The notes below the pieces were generated by a model. The model searched no databases. It was not told the DNA's origin and worked only from the letters and a program-made list of their open reading frames with translations. Below, one piece after another: positions 8,857 through 17,730 of a stretch of DNA of 64,000 bases (positions are counted from its first letter, which is position 1; each line of letters starts with the position of its first letter). A program made the position numbers and the translations under genes. The stretch comes from an uncultured Lachnospiraceae bacterium (GTDB lineage: Bacteria > Bacillota > Clostridia > Lachnospirales > Lachnospiraceae), in contig CAJUTC010000011.1 of assembly GCA_910589195.1 (NCBI GenBank), forward strand, positions 18,714 to 82,713, given 5' to 3'.

Positions 8857-9639
8857 CTATCCCTCCTGAATCCGGTTTAATGACCAGACACGGATATTGA
8901 TGGGCTCAATCCCGCTGCCGCAATACTCGCAAAATTTACTGCCCAGCCTGCTTATAGGGGCGCCGCATTGAGGGCAGGTAACTGCCATGGCCGTCTGACC
9001 AGACTGCAATTTTTCCCTGTCCTGAATATACATAAATTCCATATTATAACGTGTTTGGCGCATTCGCCGTTCCTCAAGAGGCGTGTTCTCCTTTTCCCCA
9101 TGGCCTGCTTTCTGGATTTGCCACTCCTTTAGCCATTCTTCCCAGTACTCGTACCCAACCGCGGACTGCAATGTAATCACACAACAGCCTTCCCGTTTTT
9201 GGTAACGTGAAATTTCCGTTCTGTGCACCGTAATTTTTTGAAAATGTTCCCGAATCCCTCTTCGCTTATCATCCTCAATCCACAGTCCAATCTGGCTTCG
9301 CAAATCCTCTGATGCCTGCTGTAGCCGGCTTATATCCTGCATTTCCACTGCCGCCAGGCTGGCCTTTAACTGATTTTCTGACCGCTGGATCAGCTCTGCC
9401 AGGGAAAACTCCGGAAAATCCCGCTGGATTTGGGGCAGGCAAAGACTTGTCATACCCGAAACGGACTTAGGTGTGGTAGCCAGCCGATCTTCCTGGCTCC
9501 GGATTCCTTCAATCAGTGAATCGGTGCCAAAGGCCAGCCTGGAAATCATCCGAAGCTTCCTCCGTATGGTAATATATAAGAAGCCTCCTCCTGCCACAAT
9601 CACAAGCAGCAAAATTATGATAACTGTTTTTCCCACCAA
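8857..9639 (-). CDS. Membrane-anchored protein with C-terminal zinc ribbon
   Basis: 260 residues. The first residues form one membrane anchor (VIIILLLVIVAGGGFLYI). The middle (DFPEFSLAELIQRSENQLKA) resembles TIM44-like domains. The end carries a zinc ribbon (CPQCGAPI and CEYCGSG). The apparent start is TTG at 9639, seven bases after GGAGG, with GTG at 9636 as the alternative. It leads the SPFH/zinc-ribbon/TPM operon, 76 bases before the SPFH gene. It is probably another membrane component of the same assembly; function inferred from context only. Confidence 0.65.
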   Translation of the reverse strand: MVGKTVIIILLLVIVAGGGFLYITIRRKLRMISRLAFGTDSLIEGIRSQEDRLATTPKSVSGMTSLCLPQIQRDFPEFSLAELIQRSENQLKASLAAVEMQDISRLQQASEDLRSQIGLWIEDDKRRGIREHFQKITVHRTEISRYQKREGCCVITLQSAVGYEYWEEWLKEWQIQKAGHGEKENTPLEERRMRQTRYNMEFMYIQDREKLQSGQTAMAVTCPQCGAPISRLGSKFCEYCGSGIEPINIRVWSLNRIQEG

Positions 9640-9734
9640 CCATCATCCTCCCTATCGCCTTTTGGCCTGATTTGCGCTCAGAGCGTGCGTAAAAGTTTAA
9701 AATCTCATTTCCGCCAGCAGACCTGTCCGCTACT

Positions 9735-9763
9735 ATTATAAGCGTTCTGTAAATATTTGTCCA
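9735..9763 (-). promoter_or_regulatory. Sigma-A promoter of the SPFH/TPM operon
   Basis: On the minus strand TGGACA (9763-9758) and TATAAT (9740-9735) are separated by 17 bases. It lies about 95 bases upstream of the first gene of the operon and downstream of the endonuclease IV stop. Confidence 0.65.
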
Positions 9764-9843
9764 TAGACCGGCTTTCGCAAACACAGGATTCATTGGTTTC
9801 CGATGCGATTCACACCGGCTAGCCAGATAATCAATTGCGCAAA

Positions 9844-10683
9844 TTAGCTGTCCTTTTCCCATTCTTTGCGCATTAGCCCAATTTCTCTGGCATAACCATC
9901 CAGCTCGTTGGGCGTTTCCAGATAAAAAGGAAGCTTTCTCAGAGCCGGATGGCGCACTACCCTGGCTAATGCTTCAAGGCCAATAAAACCCTCTCCGATT
10001 TTCGCATGCCGATCCTTTCTGGATCCAAGCGGATTGCGGCTGTCGTTCAGATGAATGGCTTTCAGGTTATTCAGGCCAATAATCCGGTCAAATTCGGTTA
10101 TTACCTGATCCAAATGCCTGGCAATATCATACCCCCCATCCCAAACATGGCAGGTATCAAGACATACTCCCACATGGCTTTTATATTCTACCCGATCCAT
10201 AATTTCCCGCAGCTCCTCAAACCTTCCCCCGATTTCACTGCCTTTTCCGGCCATGGTTTCCAAAAGTATCACTGTATGCTGTCCTGGTTTTATAATCTGA
10301 TTCAGCATTTGTGAAATATAGGAAATTCCTGTTTCCACTCCCTGCCCAACGTGGCACCCCGGATGAAAATTATACATGTTTCCCGGAATATATTCCATCC
10401 GGTTCAAATCGTCTGCCATCGTATCCCGTGCCAGGTTCCTCAGCCTTTCATCCTTTGAACAGGCATTTAAAATATATGGGGCATGGGCTAAAACAGGAGT
10501 AATTGCATGCGCGTCCGCCAATTTTAAAAACCGCTCCACATCTTCTGTTTTGATCTCCTTTGCCCTGGTTCCCCTGGGATTTCTAGTAAAAAATTGAAAG
10601 GTGTCTGCATGAATTGAAACAGCCGCCTTTCCCATAGACTCATATCCTTTTGATGATGATAAATGACATCCTATTTTCAGCAT
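9844..10683 (-). CDS. nfo: Endonuclease IV (AP endonuclease)
   Basis: 279 residues, close to the 285 of E. coli Nfo. It cleaves DNA 5' of abasic sites in base excision repair using three zinc ions. Metal-ligand motifs are in order: the N-terminal IGCHLSSSKG, AHAPYILN, NFHPGCHVG, LLETMAGKG, VGVCLDTCHVWDGG, AIHLNDSRNPLGSRKDRH, HAKIGEGFIG and YLETPNE. The start at 10683 has AGGAAGG ideally placed; an in-frame upstream ATG at 10743 lacks one. It stands alone between the stress operon and the Cys-rich gene. Confidence 0.95.
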   Translation of the reverse strand: MLKIGCHLSSSKGYESMGKAAVSIHADTFQFFTRNPRGTRAKEIKTEDVERFLKLADAHAITPVLAHAPYILNACSKDERLRNLARDTMADDLNRMEYIPGNMYNFHPGCHVGQGVETGISYISQMLNQIIKPGQHTVILLETMAGKGSEIGGRFEELREIMDRVEYKSHVGVCLDTCHVWDGGYDIARHLDQVITEFDRIIGLNNLKAIHLNDSRNPLGSRKDRHAKIGEGFIGLEALARVVRHPALRKLPFYLETPNELDGYAREIGLMRKEWEKDS

Positions 10684-10846
10684 GATTCCTTCCTTATAAT
10701 TATGTAAGGTACCGCCAATTGCCGTACTGTGTGTAAAACACATGATGGGATTTGCGATGCAAGCTCCCTTTGCCCGGCACGGTTAACCTCTGCCAAGATT
10801 ATTCCTTCATTGGCAGTACCTGATTCCTATCTTACCATCTTGTTTT

Positions 10847-10873
10847 GGCAGGGGCCGCAAACCGGCCCCTGTC
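10847..10873 (-). other. GC-rich hairpin downstream of the Cys-rich gene
   Basis: Perfect 9-bp stem CAGGGGCCG / CGGCCCCTG (10849-10857 with 10863-10871), extended by a wobble and a G-C pair. No U tract follows on the minus strand. It may stop transcripts of the Cys-rich gene, but it is not a classical terminator. Confidence 0.4.
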
Positions 10874-10915
10874 TGTTTGACCGTAAGGTCTTACCTAATG
10901 GCGGTCTTTTGTTCA

Positions 10916-11350
10916 CTATGCACAGCCGCACCCATCATTGTGCCTGTCACCGCCATTGCCAAAGCCCAACGGAACGGGTCGGTTCCCACAGAAAGGCGGA
11001 GGGCAGATAGTGCCACAACCGTTTCCACAATTGTTACCGCAGTTATTATCGCAGCAGTTGCCGCAACTGTTTCCACAGTTGTTGTCACAGCAGTTGCCGC
11101 AGCCATTTCCACAGTTGTTGTCACAGCAGTTGCCGCAGCTATTTCCACAGTTGTTGTCACACCCGTTGCCGCAGCTATTTCCACAGTTGTTGTCACACCC
11201 GTTGTCGCAGCCGTTTCCGCAGACTACTCTGCAAACAGTCCTGCAGTTATTGGAGCAGCAATTACCACAGCCAGCTCCACAGTTATTTCCACAATGATTT
11301 CTGCAGCATCTGCAGCCAAAGCAACAATTACATCTTCCAAAGATACACAT
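10916..11350 (-). CDS. Cysteine-rich Cys-Gly-Asn tandem repeat protein
   Basis: 144 residues with a perfect ribosome site (AAAGGAG, nine bases before the ATG), so translation is likely despite the odd composition. Cys recurs every fourth residue through most of the protein. A 12-residue unit CGN-[GC]-CDNNCGN-[SGN] repeats about five times in the middle and matches a 36-base DNA tandem repeat at about 11030-11200. The N-terminus (CNCCFGCRCCRNHCG) and the end (GNGGDRHNDGCGCA) are also Cys-rich. There is no signal peptide or membrane segment. Similar compositions occur in spore-coat-like proteins, metal-binding proteins and some ribosomal peptide precursors; none can be chosen from sequence. No modifying enzyme gene is adjacent. 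Function unknown. Confidence 0.75.
   Translation of the reverse strand: MCIFGRCNCCFGCRCCRNHCGNNCGAGCGNCCSNNCRTVCRVVCGNGCDNGCDNNCGNSCGNGCDNNCGNSCGNCCDNNCGNGCGNCCDNNCGNSCGNCCDNNCGNNCGNGCGTICPPPFCGNRPVPLGFGNGGDRHNDGCGCA
11030..11210 (-). repeat. 36-base tandem repeat encoding the Cys-Gly-Asn units
   Basis: About five imperfect copies of a 36-base unit built on TTGTCACA, GCAGTTGCCGCAG and TTTCCACAG (plus-strand reading). The copies differ mainly by single substitutions that change only the fourth position of the peptide unit. Contiguous copies without spacers exclude a CRISPR array. Confidence 0.8.
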
Positions 11351-11411
11351 ATGATTGAACTCCTTTATTTTATATGGTTGTACTATATCATATGTGGACG
11401 AGAGGAATGTG

Positions 11412-12323
11412 TTACAGTTGCCTTCTTATCTTTTTTCCACACGCCGGATCAATGGTCCGCACCGCAATCACCAGAAACAGAATAGCCAAAAGAATTTGCA
11501 GGCAGATGCTAAATGGAATCCACCCGTTTAAAACGGGATTGGCCTGTCGGTTTCCAAAGTGTTGTATTACCATGGAGGAAACCTCTTGATCTCCTACCTG
11601 GTTTCCAATCACCTGGTAAAAGGTTAATGCCGGATTCAACAATAGCAGATAAAAAAAGCCTCCGGAATTTACTTGTGAGGCAATTCCTCCTACCTGGTTT
11701 ACGTATCTGGCGGCCCCCATCTGGGCTATGGACCAGACAAAAAAATTAATTGCGTATGTCCCTATCAGCAGGAAGCTTAAAAAGCCATAGGAAAGAGCCG
11801 TCGCTACGGTAGAGCGCTTGCAGACCGCTGAAAAGCAAAGGCCTAAACTGGAAGAGAGCAATGCTACCGACAAATACAACAGTAAAAGAAGCCCCAGATC
11901 CTTTAACTGGATGCCTCCATATATGAAAACCAGCGAAATCACCGGAAAACTGGAAATTACCAAAAGCGCCATGTTAATCATGGAAGAAATTAATTTCCCC
12001 AATACGATTTCCACAGGCGTCATCTGTGTAGACAGCATTAGATTTAGGGTTTGCCGTTCCCGTTCTCCGCTGATACTCCCGGCAGTCAGCGCCGGCATGA
12101 TAAAAATAAGCATCAGGAATTCAATCAGCGCAACAAATACGTACAGCCTAAGAAAGCTGGAGTATTGAATTTCCGCCGTCACCCTGCTCTGGGATGCCAC
12201 GGAATACATATTTAAAAGAGCTACAAGCGCCAGAATGCTGTTAAACACCATCACCATAACCGGCAGCCGGATGCTTCGGCTACTGACCGTCATCTCCCGC
12301 CTATAAACCGGGTTTCCCTTCAT
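11412..12323 (-). CDS. ABC-2 type transporter permease
   Basis: 303 residues with about six membrane segments. The N-terminus MKGNPVYRREM is usual for ABC-2 permeases of gliding/antibiotic-export type, and SISGERERQTLNLMLSTQMTP is the family's conserved cytoplasmic loop. The chosen ATG at 12323 has AAGGAGGAG seven bases upstream, inside the end of the ATPase gene. The genes overlap by 23 bases. It forms the transmembrane half of the exporter with the preceding ATPase. Substrate unknown. Confidence 0.85.
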   Translation of the reverse strand: MKGNPVYRREMTVSSRSIRLPVMVMVFNSILALVALLNMYSVASQSRVTAEIQYSSFLRLYVFVALIEFLMLIFIMPALTAGSISGERERQTLNLMLSTQMTPVEIVLGKLISSMINMALLVISSFPVISLVFIYGGIQLKDLGLLLLLYLSVALLSSSLGLCFSAVCKRSTVATALSYGFLSFLLIGTYAINFFVWSIAQMGAARYVNQVGGIASQVNSGGFFYLLLLNPALTFYQVIGNQVGDQEVSSMVIQHFGNRQANPVLNGWIPFSICLQILLAILFLVIAVRTIDPACGKKIRRQL

Positions 12324-13260
12324 ACAGAAGCTCCTCCTTTTCTTCATGATCCGTGATCTGTATAAACAGTGATTCCAGATTTCCCTGCTGTCGGAAAAAT
12401 CCGTTCACTAAAACCTCCGCATCAATCATCTGCTGTAAAAGCAATGCCTCATCCTGATTATCCCCTGCAAACCCTACAGACAGGCAATTGTCTTTAATCG
12501 AAATCGTCCGAACGCAGCTATGACTCCGCAAAATCGCCATGGCTTTTTCCATATTTTGGTATACCCGGATAATCAAGGGATTCGATTGATCCACCCGTTC
12601 TGTAATTTCCCGTATATTCCCGCTTACGATCATACGCCCCTGGTCAATAATGCCAATATCGGAACACATTTGATTCAGTTCTGAAAGGACATGAGAGCTG
12701 ATAAAAATCGTCTTGCCCTGATCATTTAGTTCGCTCAGCAGCTCCCGAAACTCCAGACGGGTTCTGGGATCCAGTCCGGAAGCTGGTTCATCCAGTATCA
12801 GCAACTCTGGATCATGAATCAGTGCCCTGGCCAGGCAAAGCCTTTGCTTCATTCCTCTGGAAAGGCCATCCACATAAAAGTCTGTCCGCTCCTCCAGACC
12901 CACCTGTTCCAAAAGCAGGCTGCATCGTTTTCTTGCCATCAGGCCTTCCATTCCATAGCAGGAAGCAAAAAACTCCATATATTCCCGTACCTTTAAATTG
13001 TCATACACGCCAAAAACATCTGGTACATATCCGATTTTCCCTTTTACCTCTCTCTGGTTTTTCTGGGCATCCATTCCGTCAATTAAAATTTGTCCGCTAT
13101 CCGCCTTTAAAAGACCCATTAAAATCTTTATGGTAGTAGTCTTTCCCGCCCCGTTTGGGCCTACAAAGCCATATAGCGCTCTCTTCTTTACCTCCATTGA
13201 CAGACCGTCCAATGCCGGATATTTTCCATATGTCTTTTTCAGGTTTTTAATCTGAAGCAT
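12301..13260 (-). CDS. ABC transporter ATP-binding protein
   Basis: 319 residues. Walker A is GPNGAGKTTT (about residue 34), the signature region is GLSRGMKQRLCLARAL (an SRGMKQR variant of LSGGQ, common in this exporter family), Walker B is ELLILDEPASGLDP, and the switch is ISSHVLSE. Residues 225-319 form a C-terminal extension typical of BcrA/YxlF-like exporters. The ATG at 13260 follows GGAGG by six bases; upstream in-frame ATGs lack sites. It lies in an operon with the permease and the large membrane protein. Confidence 0.9.
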   Translation of the reverse strand: MLQIKNLKKTYGKYPALDGLSMEVKKRALYGFVGPNGAGKTTTIKILMGLLKADSGQILIDGMDAQKNQREVKGKIGYVPDVFGVYDNLKVREYMEFFASCYGMEGLMARKRCSLLLEQVGLEERTDFYVDGLSRGMKQRLCLARALIHDPELLILDEPASGLDPRTRLEFRELLSELNDQGKTIFISSHVLSELNQMCSDIGIIDQGRMIVSGNIREITERVDQSNPLIIRVYQNMEKAMAILRSHSCVRTISIKDNCLSVGFAGDNQDEALLLQQMIDAEVLVNGFFRQQGNLESLFIQITDHEEKEELLYEGKPGL

Positions 13261-13310
13261 GATTTCCTCCATTCTGCCGCATTCTCCATATGCCAAAGCG
13301 GGATAATCGT

Positions 13311-15878
13311 TTATTCGTTCTTTCTCCCCACTACGGCAACTACCGGAAGCGAAAGATCCAGGGTATAATCCCCGGGCGTATCATATGCGTATTTCACTGT
13401 AATTCGGTTTTCTCCGGAAAGGTACGGTTCCAACTGCCAGTGGATAAATTCCCTCTGGCTGCTGTCCATCTTATCAAAATTCTCTGTTTCGTAGTTATAA
13501 AAATAAAGATCCCCGGCAAATACGGATATTCCGCCGTTCCCGGAATTTTCTGTAAATTCTTCAGAAGCTGGAAGAAACGTAAGCTTTTCCACTGTAATAT
13601 CCCCTCCCAGGGAATATTCCAGCGTAAGAGGCGACAGGCCATTCATTGTATTTTTTCCGGCACTGTAAATGCCGCTGACCAAATTGGCTGAAATTTCCGC
13701 AAATGTACGGTAAATCTGTTCTCCTTTCCGGTAGTCCGCGTCTACCGCCGCCGTATACAGCGTAAGGCCATCTGTTTCATACCCCTCTTCCAATAAAAAC
13801 TGATTCTGTTCCTCCCCTGCCGGAAACGCCACTACTCTGGCTCCGTGAGGGTAACCAGACAGGAAATACTCCAGATAAAATTCCAGAAGATTGGAGCGTT
13901 TTAAGGAATCCATATACTCCTTGGAATTTGTATCCGGCTTTTCAAATTGATCGTTTCCGGCTACAAAATCTGCTACGGCAAAGGAGCGGATCAATGGGTA
14001 ATAAAATACCGGCTGTTCATCCAGCACCAATGTTTCCCCTGCCTTTAATGACTCAAACGGAACAATGGCATTGGAACATAAAACAGCCCCCCGTTTCAAG
14101 TCGATTCCAAGCTGGTTGGTAATTGTCCCGGTGATTTTTGCGTCGAAATACGTTACAGATCCGGTAATCCCAAGATATTCTTTATTTTCCTCACGCTTTT
14201 CCAGCCGAAAATAATTAGGGGCGAATACCTCCACATCCTGCACTGATAACCAGGTTCTCTCGGTTCCATGAAAAATATTAATATTTGCCTTTTCTTCCCC
14301 TGTAAACTGGGTAAACCTGGCCATATCCGTTCCGGCGGAACGAACCAGTGGCCGAATATCGTAAGAAGCATCCAGTCCCACGGAATACGGCTTATTATAG
14401 GGGGTACGCATATTCAGATAAACGGAGGAAACCACTGTATCCCCGGAATAATCCTGTACAGAAGCATAGTTAAAAAAGGTATTTTCAAACCGGGTCCTGC
14501 TGCCCATTAAGTAAATCATCCCACTGCAGAACAAGGAAAGCAGCACCGTCAGCACCCCGTAATGCATCCGCATCTCCCGTTGTTTTAAGAAGAAATAAAG
14601 ACCGGGACCCACCAGAAGAATATAGAAAAAAATCATAATGGCATACAGGGATATCTTGGGGAGTTTCTCTACGGAACCGGAATTCAGCATACTCTGAACA
14701 GCCCAATAAATACTGCTTCCCCCGTCATAAAGGTATTCTGCCAGCTCCCGAATTCGTTCTTCTCCCAAAAGCTTGGTAAATAATTTATCTACATATCCGT
14801 GCTCTTCACAAAAACTACTGATATCGCAAAAATCATAGGCAGCTACCGCAATCATCCCCTTTTCCTTTCTGACTGCGGACAGAACCGGAAAGCCGTCGCT
14901 AGAAAGCACCGCGTTCCCTTCTTTCAGCTCCACATGCGTAGCCATCAGGGGCAGGCGCACATCAGAGGGGCCAAAAATCGCGAATTCATCACCCATATTA
15001 ATGACCCGCTCTTCCGGTTCCAAAAGCTCCCCTTCCAACTCGTATTCCAGAAATGTTTCAACGGCCTCCTGCCCGCCTGCCCCGGTTCCTAATATCAAAA
15101 TCCCACCTCGGCTAACCCACTCATTAATCGTATCGGTCTGCCAGGTACTGAAACGTCGGATATCGTAATTGGTAATTAAAAGCACATCCAACTGATCCAG
15201 GCCGATTGCCTGCCATGGAATGCTTCCCGCAACCATGGCGCATGTTCTTGTTCTCAGGGTGCTGTGAAGGATCCCCACATCGTTCAAATATTCCAGCTTA
15301 TCCTGGGAATCGCTTAAGGTTCCGATTAAAAGCTCTGGGGTATCCTGGCGGATATTCATCTTCAAACGTTTTTGCAGTATTTGATTTTCATCCGAATCAT
15401 ATAATTTTACATATAATTGATCCGCCCGAAGACCCAGGGGAATATTAAAATTAATTTGGATCGTCGCTGCCCCTTCCAGTTCCACCGGATATTCATACTC
15501 ATAAATATTAAAATCCGACTCCATGGATTTCATCATTACACTACCGCTAAATGGCTCTGCCTGCTGATTGGTCAGTGTTACATAAACAGGAAGATATCTG
15601 CCGCCTTTGGCCATGTTGTCATAACCATAACTGGCTTCCATGGCTACCGGAGAATTTTTGTAGCCGTAAGCAGCGTTCACCGTTTCTGCTTCCGGCTCCT
15701 CCACGCTCCCCCCGTCCTGGATTTTGGACTGGGCCCAAACGGTATCAATCCCCCCTGGCTGATGGCCGCCACCCGCCACCCAGGCTTTGGCGCCTTCTCC
15801 AAAGGGCACTGTAAACAATGAAAGAAGGGCAAGCACAGCTACTGCCGCCCTTGCCTGCATTCGTTTTCTTACTCTCAT
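13311..15878 (-). CDS. Large membrane-anchored extracytoplasmic protein of an ABC transporter operon
   Basis: 855 residues. There is an N-terminal signal segment (AAVAVLALLSLFTVPFG). Residues 70-400 look beta-rich, then a GATase1/Rossmann-like stretch (LLIGTLSDSQDKLEYL, VLLITNYDIRRFS, ISRGGILILGTGAGG-like). Two membrane segments lie near residues 425-475 (AIMIFFYILLVGPGLYFF; VLTVLLSLFCSGMIYLMG). The C-terminal 380 residues look beta-rich, ending VVAVVGRKNE. The layout resembles proteins found with gliding/ABC-2 exporters that carry a receptor-like accessory subunit. It sits between the histidine kinase (6 bases) and the ATPase (50 bases), so it may be a sensor or substrate-handling subunit. 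Not assigned to a named family. Confidence 0.7.
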   Translation of the reverse strand: MRVRKRMQARAAVAVLALLSLFTVPFGEGAKAWVAGGGHQPGGIDTVWAQSKIQDGGSVEEPEAETVNAAYGYKNSPVAMEASYGYDNMAKGGRYLPVYVTLTNQQAEPFSGSVMMKSMESDFNIYEYEYPVELEGAATIQINFNIPLGLRADQLYVKLYDSDENQILQKRLKMNIRQDTPELLIGTLSDSQDKLEYLNDVGILHSTLRTRTCAMVAGSIPWQAIGLDQLDVLLITNYDIRRFSTWQTDTINEWVSRGGILILGTGAGGQEAVETFLEYELEGELLEPEERVINMGDEFAIFGPSDVRLPLMATHVELKEGNAVLSSDGFPVLSAVRKEKGMIAVAAYDFCDISSFCEEHGYVDKLFTKLLGEERIRELAEYLYDGGSSIYWAVQSMLNSGSVEKLPKISLYAIMIFFYILLVGPGLYFFLKQREMRMHYGVLTVLLSLFCSGMIYLMGSRTRFENTFFNYASVQDYSGDTVVSSVYLNMRTPYNKPYSVGLDASYDIRPLVRSAGTDMARFTQFTGEEKANINIFHGTERTWLSVQDVEVFAPNYFRLEKREENKEYLGITGSVTYFDAKITGTITNQLGIDLKRGAVLCSNAIVPFESLKAGETLVLDEQPVFYYPLIRSFAVADFVAGNDQFEKPDTNSKEYMDSLKRSNLLEFYLEYFLSGYPHGARVVAFPAGEEQNQFLLEEGYETDGLTLYTAAVDADYRKGEQIYRTFAEISANLVSGIYSAGKNTMNGLSPLTLEYSLGGDITVEKLTFLPASEEFTENSGNGGISVFAGDLYFYNYETENFDKMDSSQREFIHWQLEPYLSGENRITVKYAYDTPGDYTLDLSLPVVAVVGRKNE

Positions 15879-15884
15879 AGGCTT

Positions 15885-17036
15885 TTACCCAATCTTTCCA
15901 AAATTTTCCTTGTTAATATCAAAATGTATCTTCAGCTTTACCGTAAATATGGTTCCATTTAAATCACTTGATACCTGTATGGTGCCTCCATGCATCTCTA
16001 CAATATTTTTCGCAATCGCAAGGCCCAGGCCGGTTCCTCCTGTAGCCGTTGAGCGGGACTGCTCCACCCGGTAAAACTTATGAAACAGATGAGGCAGATC
16101 TTCTTTTGGGATCACGTGTCCGTAATTTGTTACTGATACCGTAACGATCTCTTCTTCTGCGTGAACCCTTACCAAAATCCGCTTTCCCTCCGCTCCATAT
16201 TTAATCGCGTTATTAATCAGATTGTCAAACAGGCGGGCTAATAAATTCCCATCTGCCAAAATCACCTGCGCCGGAACATTTGATTTTAATTCATAGGTCA
16301 GGTTATGATCTGCAAAGCTGGGATAAAACTCCTCCAAAAGTTGGCTCAGCAATTTTATCACATCTACCTGGGTTACCTTCATGGCTACCTTTCCGTAGGT
16401 CATCTTAGTAAAACCAAACAGATCCTCGATCAGTTTTTCCAGCCTCTTTGCTTTTGTATACGCAATTTCGATATATTTTTTTTCCGCTTCTGCCGGAAGC
16501 TGGCCGCTTTTATCTCCGGATAAAATTTCCAGATATCCAATAATGGAAGTCAGCGGGGTTCTTAAATCATGGGCAATATTTGTGATCAGCTCATTTTTTG
16601 TCCGCTCCGATTCCCGTTCCCTATCCATCAGTTCCCGGATATCCCCCACCATTTTATTTAAATTCGCGGCCATGGCGGAAAATTCATCATCCCCTACTAC
16701 TTCAATGGCCGTATTTAAGTCACCTTCTGAGATATTCTGCACGGCTGCGGATATTTTTCCCATATAAACCATGGATTTATGCTGCAGGAACAGGAAGGAA
16801 ACCGAAAATATGGCAATTCCCAAAAGAACGCATAGCAAAATTCCCACAATACCTTCCTTCTCCCATGTGAAAAAGAGAAGCAGCCGGCTTTCCTTATCTG
16901 CTTCCCTTAAATAACCAGAAATAATAGAAAGATTGGTTACCAGAAAAATTTCTACCATACCGGCGATTAAGGCACTATATCCGATATTAACAGCCATGCG
17001 CCCATAAAAACGCCTGCTCATATCTCTATTTTTCAA
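15885..17036 (-). CDS. Sensor histidine kinase (VanS-like)
   Basis: 383 residues. There are two membrane segments near residues 15-35 and 62-82 with a short external loop, a HAMP linker (ISEGDLNTAIEVVGDDEF), a HisKA box NIAHDLRTPLTS with the phospho-accepting His near 157, then N, G1 and G2 ATP-binding boxes (LINNAIKYGAEG; GTGLGLAIAKNIVEMHGG). The short sensor loop is typical of kinases that sense through a partner membrane protein, often an ABC transporter. It overlaps the response regulator by 11 bases and is followed by the large membrane protein. Confidence 0.92.
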   Translation of the reverse strand: MKNRDMSRRFYGRMAVNIGYSALIAGMVEIFLVTNLSIISGYLREADKESRLLLFFTWEKEGIVGILLCVLLGIAIFSVSFLFLQHKSMVYMGKISAAVQNISEGDLNTAIEVVGDDEFSAMAANLNKMVGDIRELMDRERESERTKNELITNIAHDLRTPLTSIIGYLEILSGDKSGQLPAEAEKKYIEIAYTKAKRLEKLIEDLFGFTKMTYGKVAMKVTQVDVIKLLSQLLEEFYPSFADHNLTYELKSNVPAQVILADGNLLARLFDNLINNAIKYGAEGKRILVRVHAEEEIVTVSVTNYGHVIPKEDLPHLFHKFYRVEQSRSTATGGTGLGLAIAKNIVEMHGGTIQVSSDLNGTIFTVKLKIHFDINKENFGKIG

Positions 17037-17730
17037 TCTTATACCCTACTCCCCATACTGTTGTTATAATTTTATTCTGCCTGGTATCCTCCTTCATTTT
17101 CCCTCTCAGGCGGCGGATATGTACCATAACTGTATTATTAGCCTCATATACCTTCTCATTCCATACATTCTCAAAAATCTCATCCGTGCTGAATACCCGT
17201 CCCGGGTTAGATGCCAGCAAATATAAGATATCAAACTCTATAGGTGTCAGCTTAATTTCTTCCCCATCAACGGTAACTTTATGGTTATCCTTATTAATCG
17301 TCAGCTCCTTAATGGAAATTTCATTTTTCCCCGACTCGTGGACGTTGCTGTTTGGATTTAGCTGGGTATAGCGGCGAAGCTGGGATTTCACCCGGGCTGT
17401 TAATTCCAGGGGATTAAACGGTTTGGTCACATAGTCATCCGCCCCGGTTCCAAGCCCTAAAATCTTATCCAAATCTGTAGACTTGGCGCTTAACATAATG
17501 ATCGGGATATTATTGGTTTCCCGTATTTTCTTACACATCTCAAGCCCATTCATCCCTGGCATCATAATATCCAAAAGCACCAGATGGATTTCCTCTTTCT
17601 CCAAAATCCCAAGGCCTTCCTCCGCATTATTCGCTTTCAGTACCTTATATCCATCACTTACCAGATAAATTTCAATTAAATCCGCAATCTCCTTTTCATC
17701 ATCGACAACTAAAATTCGGGTTTCTGCCAT
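17026..17730 (-). CDS. OmpR/VanR-family response regulator
   Basis: 234 residues. The receiver domain has acidic residues at 10-11, phospho-accepting Asp54 (LLDIMMPG) and the conserved Lys in VTKPFNP. A winged-helix DNA-binding domain follows (from about residue 135, ending VWGVGYKIEK). It pairs with the overlapping kinase gene and probably controls the downstream ABC operon and itself. Confidence 0.93.
   Translation of the reverse strand: MAETRILVVDDEKEIADLIEIYLVSDGYKVLKANNAEEGLGILEKEEIHLVLLDIMMPGMNGLEMCKKIRETNNIPIIMLSAKSTDLDKILGLGTGADDYVTKPFNPLELTARVKSQLRRYTQLNPNSNVHESGKNEISIKELTINKDNHKVTVDGEEIKLTPIEFDILYLLASNPGRVFSTDEIFENVWNEKVYEANNTVMVHIRRLRGKMKEDTRQNKIITTVWGVGYKIEK

Noticed and set aside
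9509..9862. 117-residue minus-strand frame overlapping the zinc-ribbon membrane protein
   Set aside because: It uses the ATG next to the GGAGG site but has no family resemblance and crosses the operon promoter; the other frame has an anchor and zinc ribbon.
11030..11210. CRISPR-like array
   Set aside because: The copies are contiguous without spacers, vary between copies and lie in a coding frame.
10877..11485. Plus-strand reading frames of 202 and 119 residues (Val/Ala/Thr-rich and Pro/Gln/Leu-rich)
   Set aside because: They are antisense images of the Cys-Gly-Asn repeat; period-three repeats keep several frames open. Neither has a ribosome site.
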